This document shows positions 45,006 to 53,800 of a stretch of 64,000 nucleotides of DNA, in pieces. How positions within the stretch are numbered: position 1 is the stretch's first letter; each line of letters begins with the position of its first letter. Origin of the DNA: Chitinophagaceae bacterium (GTDB lineage Bacteria > Bacteroidota > Bacteroidia > Chitinophagales > Chitinophagaceae); contig JADKHN010000001.1 of the NCBI GenBank assembly GCA_016721725.1, positions 186,001 to 250,000 on the forward strand. Reading direction: 5' to 3'. The notes below the pieces were generated by a model. It did no database searches. It worked only from the letters and a program-made list of their open reading frames with translations, and was not told the origin of the DNA. Position numbers and translations under genes: made by a program.

Positions 45006-45520
45006 GTTGTCTGCGGCTTGGATTTTAATGCGATGACGATACAGCCGATCATGGCGGCCAGCAATAACATACTGACCACTTCAAAGGGCAGGGCGAATCC
45101 ATTCTCATTCACATCCAGCATCTGCCTGCCGATATTGGCTACGGTTGGTTCGGTCGCCTCAAGGGTCGTCTTACTGAATGTATATTGATTCACCTGCAGC
45201 ATGGTCAGCGCCAGGCCACAAAAAGCGGCCAGTGCGGCGAATAACTGCCTGGTGGGTTTTTGCCTGGGCAATAATTCTCCGGCCTGCTGGGTCAGGAAGA
45301 TGGAGAAGATGATCAACACCACGATCCCTCCCACATACACCACGATCTGTACCGCGGCGATGAACTCATATTCCATCCAGAAGAACAGACCGGCTATGCC
45401 GATCAATGTGAATAACAAATAGATGGCTGCCCGGAAGATCTGCCGGGTGGTGACCGACAGCAATCCGCTCCCCAGTATCAGGGCGGCCAGTAAATAAAAT
45501 ATGATGGTTGATCCGTTCAT
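45002..45520 (-). CDS. nuoJ: NADH-quinone oxidoreductase subunit J
   Basis: This 172-residue membrane subunit has about five helices. The conserved third helix segment is YEFIAAVQIVVYVGGIVVLIIF (about 51-72, with the Tyr and Gly of the pi-bulge region). A longer loop with Gln, Lys and Arg follows, then the final helix MLLLAAMIGCIVIALKSK. It overlaps nuoI by one base and nuoK by four. Confidence 0.95.
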   Translation of the reverse strand: MNGSTIIFYLLAALILGSGLLSVTTRQIFRAAIYLLFTLIGIAGLFFWMEYEFIAAVQIVVYVGGIVVLIIFSIFLTQQAGELLPRQKPTRQLFAALAAFCGLALTMLQVNQYTFSKTTLEATEPTVANIGRQMLDVNENGFALPFEVVSMLLLAAMIGCIVIALKSKPQTT

Positions 45521-45996
45521 TATTCTACGCCTTCCATGATCTTGGATCCTGGATTATTTAAGATTTTTGTCAGTTGGGCCCGGTCGAACACGCTGTGCTC
45601 AAAGGTCTGCGCCATCACGATCGCGTCAGACGGGCAGGCGATGATGCAGAGGTTGCACATGGTGCAGAGTTCGAGGTGATAGACCAGTTTATCGATCGCT
45701 TTCTTCTTCTTTCCTTCCGGGGTGATATCGAATTTGGTGACCACTTTGATGGTGCCGTTCGGACAAGCCAGTTCACAGGCCGTACATCCGGTGCACCGGT
45801 GTTCGTTGTTCTCATCGTGCGGCATCACCACTTCACCCTTGAAGCGATCCGCCATTTTCAGTGTATCCCGGTTATCGGGATACTCCTGGGTGATGATCTC
45901 TTTGTGGTGGGTGAAATAATACCCGGTTCGGCGCATGCCTACCAGCAGCGATCGTATCCCTTTGTAAATGTCTTTTATGTAGTTTACTATGAACAT
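45520..45996 (-). CDS. nuoI: NADH-quinone oxidoreductase subunit I
   Basis: NuoI carries clusters N6a and N6b, which pass electrons towards NuoB. The 158-residue product from ATG 45996 (MFIVNYIKDIYKG) has two 4Fe-4S motifs, CTGCTACELACP (about 66) and CTMCNLCIIACP (about 110). The frame stays open for 17 more residues upstream, but that stretch is translated from a palindromic repeat element and is not part of the protein. In complexes lacking NuoEFG this subunit and NuoB are the nearest entry points for ferredoxin electrons. Confidence 0.95.
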   Translation of the reverse strand: MFIVNYIKDIYKGIRSLLVGMRRTGYYFTHHKEIITQEYPDNRDTLKMADRFKGEVVMPHDENNEHRCTGCTACELACPNGTIKVVTKFDITPEGKKKKAIDKLVYHLELCTMCNLCIIACPSDAIVMAQTFEHSVFDRAQLTKILNNPGSKIMEGVE

Positions 45997-45999
45997 ATT

Positions 46000-46045
46000 G
46001 GCCTCACCCCTCGATCCCCTCTCCCGAAGAGAGGGGAGGCCGGGC
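46000..46045. repeat. Palindromic spacer element, family I (copy 2)
   Basis: Starts GGCCTCACCCCTCG, ends GGGGAGGCCGGGC, and pairs CCCCTCTC with GAGAGGGG. It lies immediately before the nuoI ATG and is open in the nuoI frame, so it artificially lengthens that ORF. Confidence 0.65.
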
Positions 46046-46055
46046 ATTTGTTTTT

Positions 46056-46139
46056 CTATTTTACTATTGTACTAACCATTCAAAATTCAGTGTCTTTTCA
46101 ACTTTAACTTTCAATTCATATTCTTCATACTTCGTTTCG
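46056..46139. repeat. Heptad-phased pyrimidine/A-rich repeats upstream of nuoI
   Basis: Twelve 7-base units can be laid end to end with related content (for example CATTCAA, AATTCAG; and TAACTTT, CATACTT). Conservation is weaker than in the nuoD-nuoH spacer. Confidence 0.4.
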
Positions 46140-46144
46140 ATCTT

Positions 46145-46182
46145 CTCCATATCCTCTCCCTAAAGGGAGAGATAGAGAGGGT
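46145..46182. repeat. Palindromic spacer element, family II (copy 2)
   Basis: CTCTCCCT-AA-AGGGAGAG stem followed by ATAGAGAGGG, ending at the nuoH stop codon. Confidence 0.65.
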
Positions 46183-47258
46183 TAAAAATGCCACCCCGCG
46201 ATCGCGATCGCCGTTGCCAGCAGGATATTGATCATACTGATGGGCAACAGGTATTTCCATTCCAGGTTCAGCAGCTGGTCGATCCGCAAACGCGGGAAGG
46301 TCCACCTGAACCACATGATCACGAAGATCAGGAAGAAGGTCTTCCCGAAGAACCAGATACTCGAGGGTATATAGTCCATCACCCGGTTGAACCCTTCCCA
46401 ATGCCCGATATGGAAGGGCATCCATCCGCCCAGGAACAAGATCGCGCCGATCGAACAGACGATGAACACGTTGATGTATTCGGCCAGGAAGAACAGGGCG
46501 AATTTCATCCCGGAATATTCGGTATGGAATCCGGCGGTCAGTTCCGATTCGGCCTCTGCCAGGTCGAAGGGGGCCCGGTTGGTCTCGGCCGTCACCGCGA
46601 TGATGAAGATCACGAAGGCGACAAGTACCGGAACATGCCCTTTGAAGATCCACCAGCCATCCGCTTGCGATTGGATGATGTCTGATATCTTCAGGCTGCC
46701 GGTGAGCACCACAACGACCAATACAGAAAGCCCGGCAGACAATTCATAACTCACGATCTGCGCCCCGCTGCGCATGGCGCCCATCAGGGAATATTTATTG
46801 TTACTGGCCCATCCCGCCATCAGGATACTGATGACCATGATGGAGGAGACGGCAGATACATATAATACGCCGATATTGAGGTCCCACAATTGAAAATCCT
46901 TCGCAAAGGCGATCGGCGCCATCAGCAGCATGGCCACCATCATGGCGATATAAGGAGCCAGGTTGAACAGGAACTTATCGGAACCACTTGGCGTCATCCC
47001 CTCTTTCACCAGCAATTTCAGGGTATCGGCAAGCGACTGCAGTAAACCAAAGGGACCAACCCGGTTCGGTCCAAGGCGGATCTGCATCCAGGCTGCAACC
47101 CTGCGTTCCATGATCACCAGCACAAGTCCCAGTACCGCAAATAAACCGATCACGGCGATACCGGCGATCACCATTTCGATGATCAGGGCCAGCGTCGGAC
47201 TGAAGGTTTGATACAACCAGTCGTGCAGGGCGTTAGCGATATAAGATAGACTCCACAT
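46182..47258 (-). CDS. nuoH: NADH-quinone oxidoreductase subunit H
   Basis: NuoH anchors the peripheral arm and helps form the quinone site. The 358-residue protein has about eight helices with family motifs RRVAAWMQIRLGPNRVGPFG (about 51-70), LLVKEGMTPSGSDKFLFNLAP (about 77), ETNRAPFDLAEAESELTAGFHTEYSGM (about 224-250) and MWFRWTFPRLRIDQLLNLEWK. The next gene upstream is nuoD, 88 bases away. In 14-gene operons nuoEFG would lie in that position. Confidence 0.96.
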   Translation of the reverse strand: MWSLSYIANALHDWLYQTFSPTLALIIEMVIAGIAVIGLFAVLGLVLVIMERRVAAWMQIRLGPNRVGPFGLLQSLADTLKLLVKEGMTPSGSDKFLFNLAPYIAMMVAMLLMAPIAFAKDFQLWDLNIGVLYVSAVSSIMVISILMAGWASNNKYSLMGAMRSGAQIVSYELSAGLSVLVVVVLTGSLKISDIIQSQADGWWIFKGHVPVLVAFVIFIIAVTAETNRAPFDLAEAESELTAGFHTEYSGMKFALFFLAEYINVFIVCSIGAILFLGGWMPFHIGHWEGFNRVMDYIPSSIWFFGKTFFLIFVIMWFRWTFPRLRIDQLLNLEWKYLLPISMINILLATAIAIAGWHF

Positions 47259-47261
47259 TTC

Positions 47262-47347
47262 TTAATTCTGAATTGTAAATTATCAATTTTGAATTGATGG
47301 CGTATTGCCCTTCATTCAAAATTCAACATTCAACATTTAACATTACC
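47262..47347. repeat. Two heptad arrays in the nuoD-nuoH spacer
   Basis: 47262-47296 consists of five heptamers all of form TNAATTN. After 16 bases, 47313-47347 has five of form NATTNNN, four of them NATTNAA. The two arrays together occupy nearly the whole 88-base gap where nuoEFG are missing. Confidence 0.65.
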
Positions 47348-48504
47348 TACCGGTCAATATCGGGTATCACCAGGTCCAGTGTTCCCATCATTGCCACCAG
47401 GTCGCCGAGTTTGCTGCCCCTCGCCATCTGATCCAGCGCGGAGAGGTTTGAAAAACCCGGTGATCGGAATTTGATGCGGTAAGGCGTTGTTCCACCTTCA
47501 CTCACGATATAGACCCCCAGTTCCCCGCGCGCCGTCTCCACCCGGGTATAGAACTCGCCTTTCGGCAGTTTCAATACGGCCTTTGTCTTGGCCTGGAAAT
47601 CACCTTCCGGAATATTATCGATCAGTTGTTCAATGATGCGAACGGATTGTTTCATTTCCCGGATCCGGATCATATACCGGGCGAAGGAATCGCAACCGTT
47701 CTCCAAAACCTCATCAAACTGCACTTGATCGTAAGCGGCGTATGGGTATAATTTCCGGATATCGCTGCTGACCCCGCTGCCCCGGGCCGTCGGACCCGAA
47801 CAACCAAAGGATACGGCATCCTCAGCCGAGAGGTAACCAACCCCTTTCATCCTGTTCTGGAAAATGATATTGCCGGTCACCAGTTCATCATACTCATCGA
47901 TCTTGGATTTGAACAGGGTGATAAAGGACTTTACTTTTTTCTGAAAGTCGGGATGCAGTTCCGCCATCAATCCGCCGGGCACATAATAATTCATGGTAAG
48001 CCTTGCTCCACAGGTCTCCTCCATGATCTCATTGATCGTTTCCCGTTCGCGGAAGGCATGGAAGAAAGGAGTGAACGCGCCGACATCCATGGCCATGGCG
48101 CCCCACCATAATTCGTGTGATGCGATGCGGGTCAGTTCGTCCATGATCACCCTCACCACTTTAGCACGCTCCGGCACTTCGATCTGCATGCCTTTTTCCA
48201 CGCAAAGGGCGCAGGCATGGTTATTCATATGGGCCGAGAGATAATCCATCCGGCTGGTGACATAAATGAACTGGCGATAGGTCAGGCTCTCGCACATCTT
48301 CTCAATGGAGCGGTGGATATAGCCGAGATGAGGCTCCACCTTTTTGATGGTCTCCCCGTTCAGCGTGATCACCAGGTGCAATACCCCATGCGTCGCGGGA
48401 TGCTGGGGGCCCACATTGATGACCAGGTCGCCAGCCCCTTCTAAATCTCCCCCGGTGGAGGAGACTTGCGAAGCCGTTTGCAATATTTCAGTTTCTCTAA
48501 ACAT
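47347..48504 (-). CDS. nuoD: NADH-quinone oxidoreductase subunit D
   Basis: NuoD is the 49-kDa hydrogenase-like subunit that forms the quinone-binding cavity with NuoB. The 385-residue protein has NVGPQHPATHGVLHLV (about 30-45, with the quinone-site His), EPHLGYIHRSIEKMCE (about 57), DYLSAHMNNHACALCVEK (about 87) and the C-terminal MGTLDLVIPDIDR. NuoC and NuoD are separate proteins here. The N-terminal 29 residues precede the usual start of homology and include SSTGGDLEGAGD, encoded by a palindrome-like stretch at about 48445-48470. Confidence 0.96.
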   Translation of the reverse strand: MFRETEILQTASQVSSTGGDLEGAGDLVINVGPQHPATHGVLHLVITLNGETIKKVEPHLGYIHRSIEKMCESLTYRQFIYVTSRMDYLSAHMNNHACALCVEKGMQIEVPERAKVVRVIMDELTRIASHELWWGAMAMDVGAFTPFFHAFRERETINEIMEETCGARLTMNYYVPGGLMAELHPDFQKKVKSFITLFKSKIDEYDELVTGNIIFQNRMKGVGYLSAEDAVSFGCSGPTARGSGVSSDIRKLYPYAAYDQVQFDEVLENGCDSFARYMIRIREMKQSVRIIEQLIDNIPEGDFQAKTKAVLKLPKGEFYTRVETARGELGVYIVSEGGTTPYRIKFRSPGFSNLSALDQMARGSKLGDLVAMMGTLDLVIPDIDR

Positions 48505-48509
48505 TTTTA

Positions 48510-48552
48510 CTCTTTTATCCTCCCCCTTCGGGGGAGTTAGAGGGGGCTTTTA
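48510..48552. repeat. Palindromic spacer element, family II (copy 3)
   Basis: CTCCCCCTTCGGGGGAG (perfect stem, TTCG-type loop) followed by TTAGAGGGGGC, ending at the nuoC stop codon. Confidence 0.65.
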
Positions 48553-49008
48553 TAGTTTGATCATATTGATCGGGTCCTCGTAATCCTTCCGCATCGGGTT
48601 CTTCCCTTCCCATCCTTCTGGCAAGATCAGCAATCGCAGATCGGGATGATCGGTGAAATGCACGCCGAACATCTCATACACCTCGCGCTCGTGCAATTCC
48701 GCGGTCTTCCAGAGGGTGCAGACCGTCCTGATCTCCGGCTTGTTCCTGTCCAGCTTTGATTTGATGACGATATTATGCCTGAAAGCCGTTGAACTGAGGT
48801 GATACACCATGGTAAGGTGTGTCTTCCAGTCGATGCAGGTGAGACAGAACATATAATCGAATGACAAGGATGCGTCGGTGCGTAATTGCGAGGCAAAAGC
48901 CGGCCAGTCGGATGGCTCCACATTTATATTCAGCCATTCCCCGCTTTCATCATACGTGGCCGCAGGTAAAAGTTCCGTGATCCTCGATTTCAATTCTTCG
49001 TTCTGCAT
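48550..49008 (-). CDS. nuoC: NADH-quinone oxidoreductase subunit C
   Basis: NuoC is the 30-kDa peripheral-arm subunit. The 152-residue protein has the family signature TAELHEREVYEMFGVHFTDHPDLRLL (about 107-132) and ends GWEGKNPMRKDYEDP. Its N-terminal domain (WLNINVEPSDWPAFASQLR) is compact. It begins five bases after the nuoB stop, so the two are co-translated. Confidence 0.95.
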   Translation of the reverse strand: MQNEELKSRITELLPAATYDESGEWLNINVEPSDWPAFASQLRTDASLSFDYMFCLTCIDWKTHLTMVYHLSSTAFRHNIVIKSKLDRNKPEIRTVCTLWKTAELHEREVYEMFGVHFTDHPDLRLLILPEGWEGKNPMRKDYEDPINMIKL

Positions 49009-49013
49009 GTTAA

Positions 49014-49550
49014 TTATAGTCCAGACTTTATTTGTTCCCTCGTAAGGCCTTTTTTTATTTTTTCCTGTAAACTGATCAGTGCATGTAACAGCGCCTCAGG
49101 CCTGGGCGGGCAACCGGCAACATAGACATCCACGGGGATGATGTGGTCGGCCCCTTTCACCACCGAATACGTATTGTAAAAGAACGGTCCGCCGCTGATG
49201 GCGCATGCGCCCATGGCGATCACGTATTTGGGATCCCCCATCTGGTCATACAGCCTTTTCAGGACCGGGCCCATCTTATTCACGATCGTGCCGGCGATGA
49301 TGATCACATCGGCCTGCCGGGGTGAGGCACGGGCCACTTCAAACCCGAACCGGGAAAAATCGTATTTGGCTGAAGCCACCGCCATCATTTCGATACCGCA
49401 ACAGCTGGTAGCGAACGTGAGCGGCCACAAGGAGTTGGAACGGGCCCAGTTGATCACATCATCGAGCTTACTCAGCACGATGCCACCCCCGGGTACCTCA
49501 TGGACCTGGCCGGGGAAATCAGACTTAGCCACATTCGTTTTTACATCCAT
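49014..49550 (-). CDS. nuoB: NADH-quinone oxidoreductase subunit B
   Basis: NuoB holds the terminal [4Fe-4S] cluster N2 that reduces quinone. The 178-residue protein contains the tandem Cys in FATSCCGIEMMAVASAKYDF (about 48), a third Cys in MGACAISGGPFF (about 113) and the fourth in VYVAGCPPRPEALLHAL (about 144). Length and order are normal. It overlaps nuoA by ten bases. Confidence 0.96.
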   Translation of the reverse strand: MDVKTNVAKSDFPGQVHEVPGGGIVLSKLDDVINWARSNSLWPLTFATSCCGIEMMAVASAKYDFSRFGFEVARASPRQADVIIIAGTIVNKMGPVLKRLYDQMGDPKYVIAMGACAISGGPFFYNTYSVVKGADHIIPVDVYVAGCPPRPEALLHALISLQEKIKKGLTREQIKSGL

Positions 49551-49891
49551 TTCAATGCGCCTTTTTTATGGGCATATAAGAACCCCATGAATAAGATAAA
49601 AATAAAGATCACCATTTCAACCAGGGCCAGCCAACCCACGGCTTTTGCCGCCACCGCCCAGGGATAGAGGAATACCAGCTCCACATCGAAAATGAGAAAG
49701 ATCAATGCAAATAGGTAATAACCAACATTCAGCTGGATCCAGGTCTTCCCCTGCGTAGGAATACCGCACTCATAAGGCTCACCTTTCTGAGGATTGGTGG
49801 TTGTCTTGGTGAGTATTTTAGCGATCAGGATTGCGATAGAAGAAAAGGCCAGTGCTGCAAGTACCAGGATGATCATGGAGGATGCGCCCAT
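49541..49891 (-). CDS. nuoA: NADH-quinone oxidoreductase subunit A
   Basis: NuoA is a three-helix membrane subunit at the junction of the two arms. The 116-residue protein contains the conserved loop KGEPYECGIPTQGKTWIQLNVGYYLFALIFLIFDVE (about 37-72), with the acidic FDVE motif. It is the first gene of the nuo cluster. A CRP/FNR-type palindrome lies about 104 bases upstream. A weak -7-like TATCTTGT at 49937-49930 is the only promoter candidate I see. Confidence 0.95.
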   Translation of the reverse strand: MGASSMIILVLAALAFSSIAILIAKILTKTTTNPQKGEPYECGIPTQGKTWIQLNVGYYLFALIFLIFDVELVFLYPWAVAAKAVGWLALVEMVIFIFILFMGFLYAHKKGALKWM

Positions 49892-49994
49892 AGTAAGGAT
49901 CAGTTAGCGGTTGATTGGTTTTTGAAGCTACAAGATACTGAAAAAAGGATTACAGCGACCTATCCGAAGAGGCAGTTATCTATCATTTTCAGAG

Positions 49995-50008
49995 ATGACA
50001 TTCATCAG
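49995..50008. promoter_or_regulatory. CRP/FNR-type palindrome upstream of nuoA
   Basis: ATGACATTCATCAG fits TGA-N6-TCA and shares ATGA and TCAG flanks with the sites at 31808 and 63933. One half-site is TGAC instead of TGAT. It lies in the 157-base gap between the FNR-like gene and nuoA. Confidence 0.4.
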
Positions 50009-50048
50009 TTTTTTTAAAGTGAAAACCGGTTAAAGTTCTTTTTCGGAC

Positions 50049-50768
50049 TCAGCCATAAACTTCTGTATGGATATCTTTTTCCGAATAACCCAGGGCCAGG
50101 ATACGTTCCCTGGCCTCATCGATCATCCCTTTCCATCCGCACAGAAAAAAATCGGCCGGTTTGTGGTCACTGCACATGAATTCATAGACGGCATGTACAT
50201 AACCGGTCTGCCCTTCCCATTCTTCCCTGGACAAAGCAGGTATATATTTAAACCCGGGCAGTTCCGATTGCAAAGCATTCAATTCTTCATAAAACAAAAG
50301 GTCTTTTTGGGTCCGGCAACCGAAGATCAGGTAGATGTGCTGGTGGGGGATGTCTTTGTTCTTGATGTGATGCACCATGCTCCTGAAAGGCGCGATACCC
50401 GTACCGGTGCAGATGAGGTACAGGTCTTTGTCCAGGGGCTCCCTCATCTTAAATACACCCTGCGGTCCGCGGAATTTCACCTCCGACCCGATCCCCAGGT
50501 GTTCAAAAATGAAATGCGTACCGGTCCCATATTTGTCCAGTACGATGATCAGTTCGAAAACATTGGTCCCGTTGGGCCAGGAGGCGATGGAATAGCTGCG
50601 TAAACGTTTGTTCGGTTTGGGATCGATCGGCAGGTCCATGGTAATGAACTGCCCGGGAATGAAATCGAATGAACTCAGTTCCGGTACTTCGATCCAGAAT
50701 CTTTTGGTGGTACTGGTCTCATCTTCTATACGGATCACTTTCCCTGTACGCCACGGTAATAATGCCAT
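50049..50768 (-). CDS. Ferredoxin-NADP reductase-like flavoprotein
   Basis: This 239-residue protein has the ferredoxin-NADP(+) reductase fold. It has the FAD motif KRLRSYSIASWP (RxYS, about 54-65), the pyrophosphate-binding GTGTHFIFEHL (about 82), and the NADP domain starting LYLICTGTGIAPFRSMVHHI (about 117-136) with YLIFGCRTQKDLLFYEEL. The end is DFFLCGWKGMIDEARERILALG with C-terminal IHTEVYG. It probably exchanges electrons between NADPH and ferredoxin or flavodoxin. It lies upstream of nuoA in the same direction, which suggests a role in feeding complex I or balancing the ferredoxin pool; that link is inference. Confidence 0.86.
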   Translation of the reverse strand: MALLPWRTGKVIRIEDETSTTKRFWIEVPELSSFDFIPGQFITMDLPIDPKPNKRLRSYSIASWPNGTNVFELIIVLDKYGTGTHFIFEHLGIGSEVKFRGPQGVFKMREPLDKDLYLICTGTGIAPFRSMVHHIKNKDIPHQHIYLIFGCRTQKDLLFYEELNALQSELPGFKYIPALSREEWEGQTGYVHAVYEFMCSDHKPADFFLCGWKGMIDEARERILALGYSEKDIHTEVYG

Positions 50769-50852
50769 GCTGATTTTTCAAGAAAGGTACAAAGAAAAAA
50801 ATATCCTGATCTGCTTACCGGCTGGTCAAGGTAAAATTCCATACAGTCCTGA

Positions 50853-53800
50853 TCATCTCACCAGTAATTTTTTGACCTGTATCGAATGGGTGGAGAAAAG
50901 TTTCAACTGATAGATCCCCGGAGCGAGCCCTTCGAGGCTGAGTCTGTTATTCCTGCCCTGTAAACTGAATTGCCTGACAAGCTTTCCTTCGGTATCATAG
51001 ATCAGGGCGCTGTTACAGTTCCCGGTTGATGAGATATTGAGGATGCCTTCCGAAACCGGGTTGGGATAGATCGTGATATCGTCATCCGCGGTGGAAAAAT
51101 CAACCTTGCGTACCGGCGAATACCCGAATGTCCCATCCCGGTCAATGATCTTTAGCCGGTAAAAATTCAGGGCCGGCAAGGGCAGTGCATCCGTGAGACG
51201 GTAGTTGTTGTTCCCGCTGCCATTCAGGGCTGCAACGGTTCCGATCGGATTATACCTAGAACCGTCGCCGCTTCGCTCAACCACAAATGAAGCCGTATTC
51301 AGTTCATTATCGGTAACCCATTGCAATAAGGCCTGCTTGTTTTGCTTTACGGCTTCAAAGGAGACCAGGCTCACCGGTAATGGCGTATTCCCGCCCAATC
51401 CTCCGTTGTTTAGCCAGAATTCACTGAAACTGTTGACGGGGAATTCGGCATAATAACCATTATCGTAAGGGATGATCTCGGTATTGGCGGGCAAGATGTA
51501 TTGGTAAGAACCACCGGGCAGATTATCCGTCAATATGCCATTCTCCTGCAAGACGGGGCCGCTGTATTTTGTTACCCCTAGTTCATAAGGATCCCCCGGC
51601 TTGGTACAGGGAGTGCATCCCGTTGCCGTGATCAGGCTCTTGGCCTCGGCGTCGGTGAAATAAAAACGTACGGAAACATAACCGACCGGTTGATTGGCAG
51701 GACGAATCACGAGATTCCTGTTCAGGTAGTACTGTCCATTATGATTTCGTACCGCGCCGGCATAGGGATAGACATCCACCACCGTATTGCCCAGGTTCTG
51801 GCCATTGGCGTTGATGGAGGCGAAACGCGTTCCTCCTGAAATATAGTGTACCCAGTTGGCGCCGCTCACGTTCTGCGTGGAGTTCAGCAATTGCCCGCCG
51901 GTATAGATGGCCGCCTTGTCGAACACATGGATATCGTCGATGCCCACGCCCTCGGTATTGAAACCCGCGTCACTGGCCATCACAAAACGGAATCGGACAC
52001 TGCTGCCCGTCGTGGGAACATTCACACTGGCCACATGCCATTTGCCGAACGACGTTCTCCATTGATGGAGCGCCGTCGGGTCGTTATACCAGTTGATCCC
52101 ACCCCCATTCGTTCCCAAACGGTTCCAGGTGACACCGCCATCGGTAGAGTAATCTACCCAGGTATAATCGCAGGGACACCCGTCCTCAATAGAAAATATA
52201 TGACTGAATGATAAGACGGGTTGTGTAAGTCCGGATAAATTGAAACAGGGAGAATACAGGTAGGACAATTCATTATTGGCATAATTGCCCGCCAGGTTGG
52301 TCACCCAGGCCTTGGTGCCGTTGGCGGCCTTATTGATCACGGTCTTGGCAGGCGTTCCCCATTGCCAGCTGCTGTTGCTGCCCTTCGTGTACCAGGATCC
52401 GTCGTTGCCTTCAAATCCTTCGAGGTAGGGGAAACTGCTGATCACCGGGCTGGTATGGAAATTATAATTCAGCACGCTGTCGTTAGCGGCATAATTATCC
52501 GCAGGCGCTTTGACCCAGAGATCGAACCGATAATCTGTATTCTGCAACAGGTTCGCAGTAGCGGTAAACGTATAGTCTTGTGTTGAATTCGCACCGATGG
52601 CAGGTACCAGTTCCGTGACCGGCGCAGCGCCATTGATGGAATAACTCACCGGCACATTGGTGAATGACGTGGCGCTGTAATTTTTGATCCGGATGGTAAC
52701 CGGCTGAACGCCATTCATAGCGCAACCGGAAAGTGAGGGAGAAATGACCCGGGAGATCGCCACATCATTCAAGGCCTCACTCAGCAACACATCGTCAATG
52801 GTATATCCATCATCCTGGTCCAGGATGGGATTGGCCATGTTGGCCGAGGTGATCCCCTGTTGCCCGATCTTCACCTGGAAACTGCTGGTGATGGGCTGGG
52901 CCGGAACTACGGTATCCAGCACATCGTTGACATTGATCAGGGCGTGTTTCCATCCACCGAGCCCGGCCTGGTTGGCCACCAGGTCGTAAGCGAATACCCA
53001 GGGCTTATCGTCTCCTCCCCGGATCCATACCTTATTGTTGGGATTATTATCCTGCCCGTGATTCTTATAATAGAGATCAAAACGCAACTGGTTTCCTGAA
53101 TTATAGTTGGACGCATTATAAGTGAGCAGGAGGCTGTCTGTTGATAAAGCGCCGTAAGGGAACTGATCCAGGGTAATGGCCCGGTTGCCGTTCAGGGCGA
53201 AGCCGGTGTTCACAAAGGTCCTGGCCCGGCCCCGCGTGCTATTGGTTTTAAAATCCACCCGGTCAATACTGTCCAGCCCGATCGTATTGACGACATAATC
53301 CTTTTGTATGGCCGATTCAAATCCTTCCGGGGTGGGCAAGGTCAGGACCGGATTGGCCAATTGCTTGATGACGACCGTGACGGTATCATCAGCGGCCTGG
53401 TTATCTCCCACATGTTTCACCCAGGCCCTGATGGTATAGATGCCGGGGGCCGAGAAGTTGGCTGTTTGAGTAAAAGTATATTGCAGACTGCCCAATGCAG
53501 CAATGACTGCAGACCCGGATTCGGTCACTACCGGATCACTGTTCACCTGGTAGGATAAATTATAGATCCCTGATGAGGCGACGTTATCGAGATTCCTGAA
53601 GGTCAGTTTGATGCTTTCCGTTGCGCCCAGTGATGAGGAAGTGAATTGTCTTCCGGTCACCGGCGCATCGATGGATACCGCTTTGAAATTATTATCGAAG
53701 CCGGCCAGGGTGCAAACTCCGGTTGAAGGCAGGGCGCTTTTGGAGACCGACCTGCGGCCGTTCACCGTTCCGTTCTTCGCCGATACGCCGAACCAATAGG

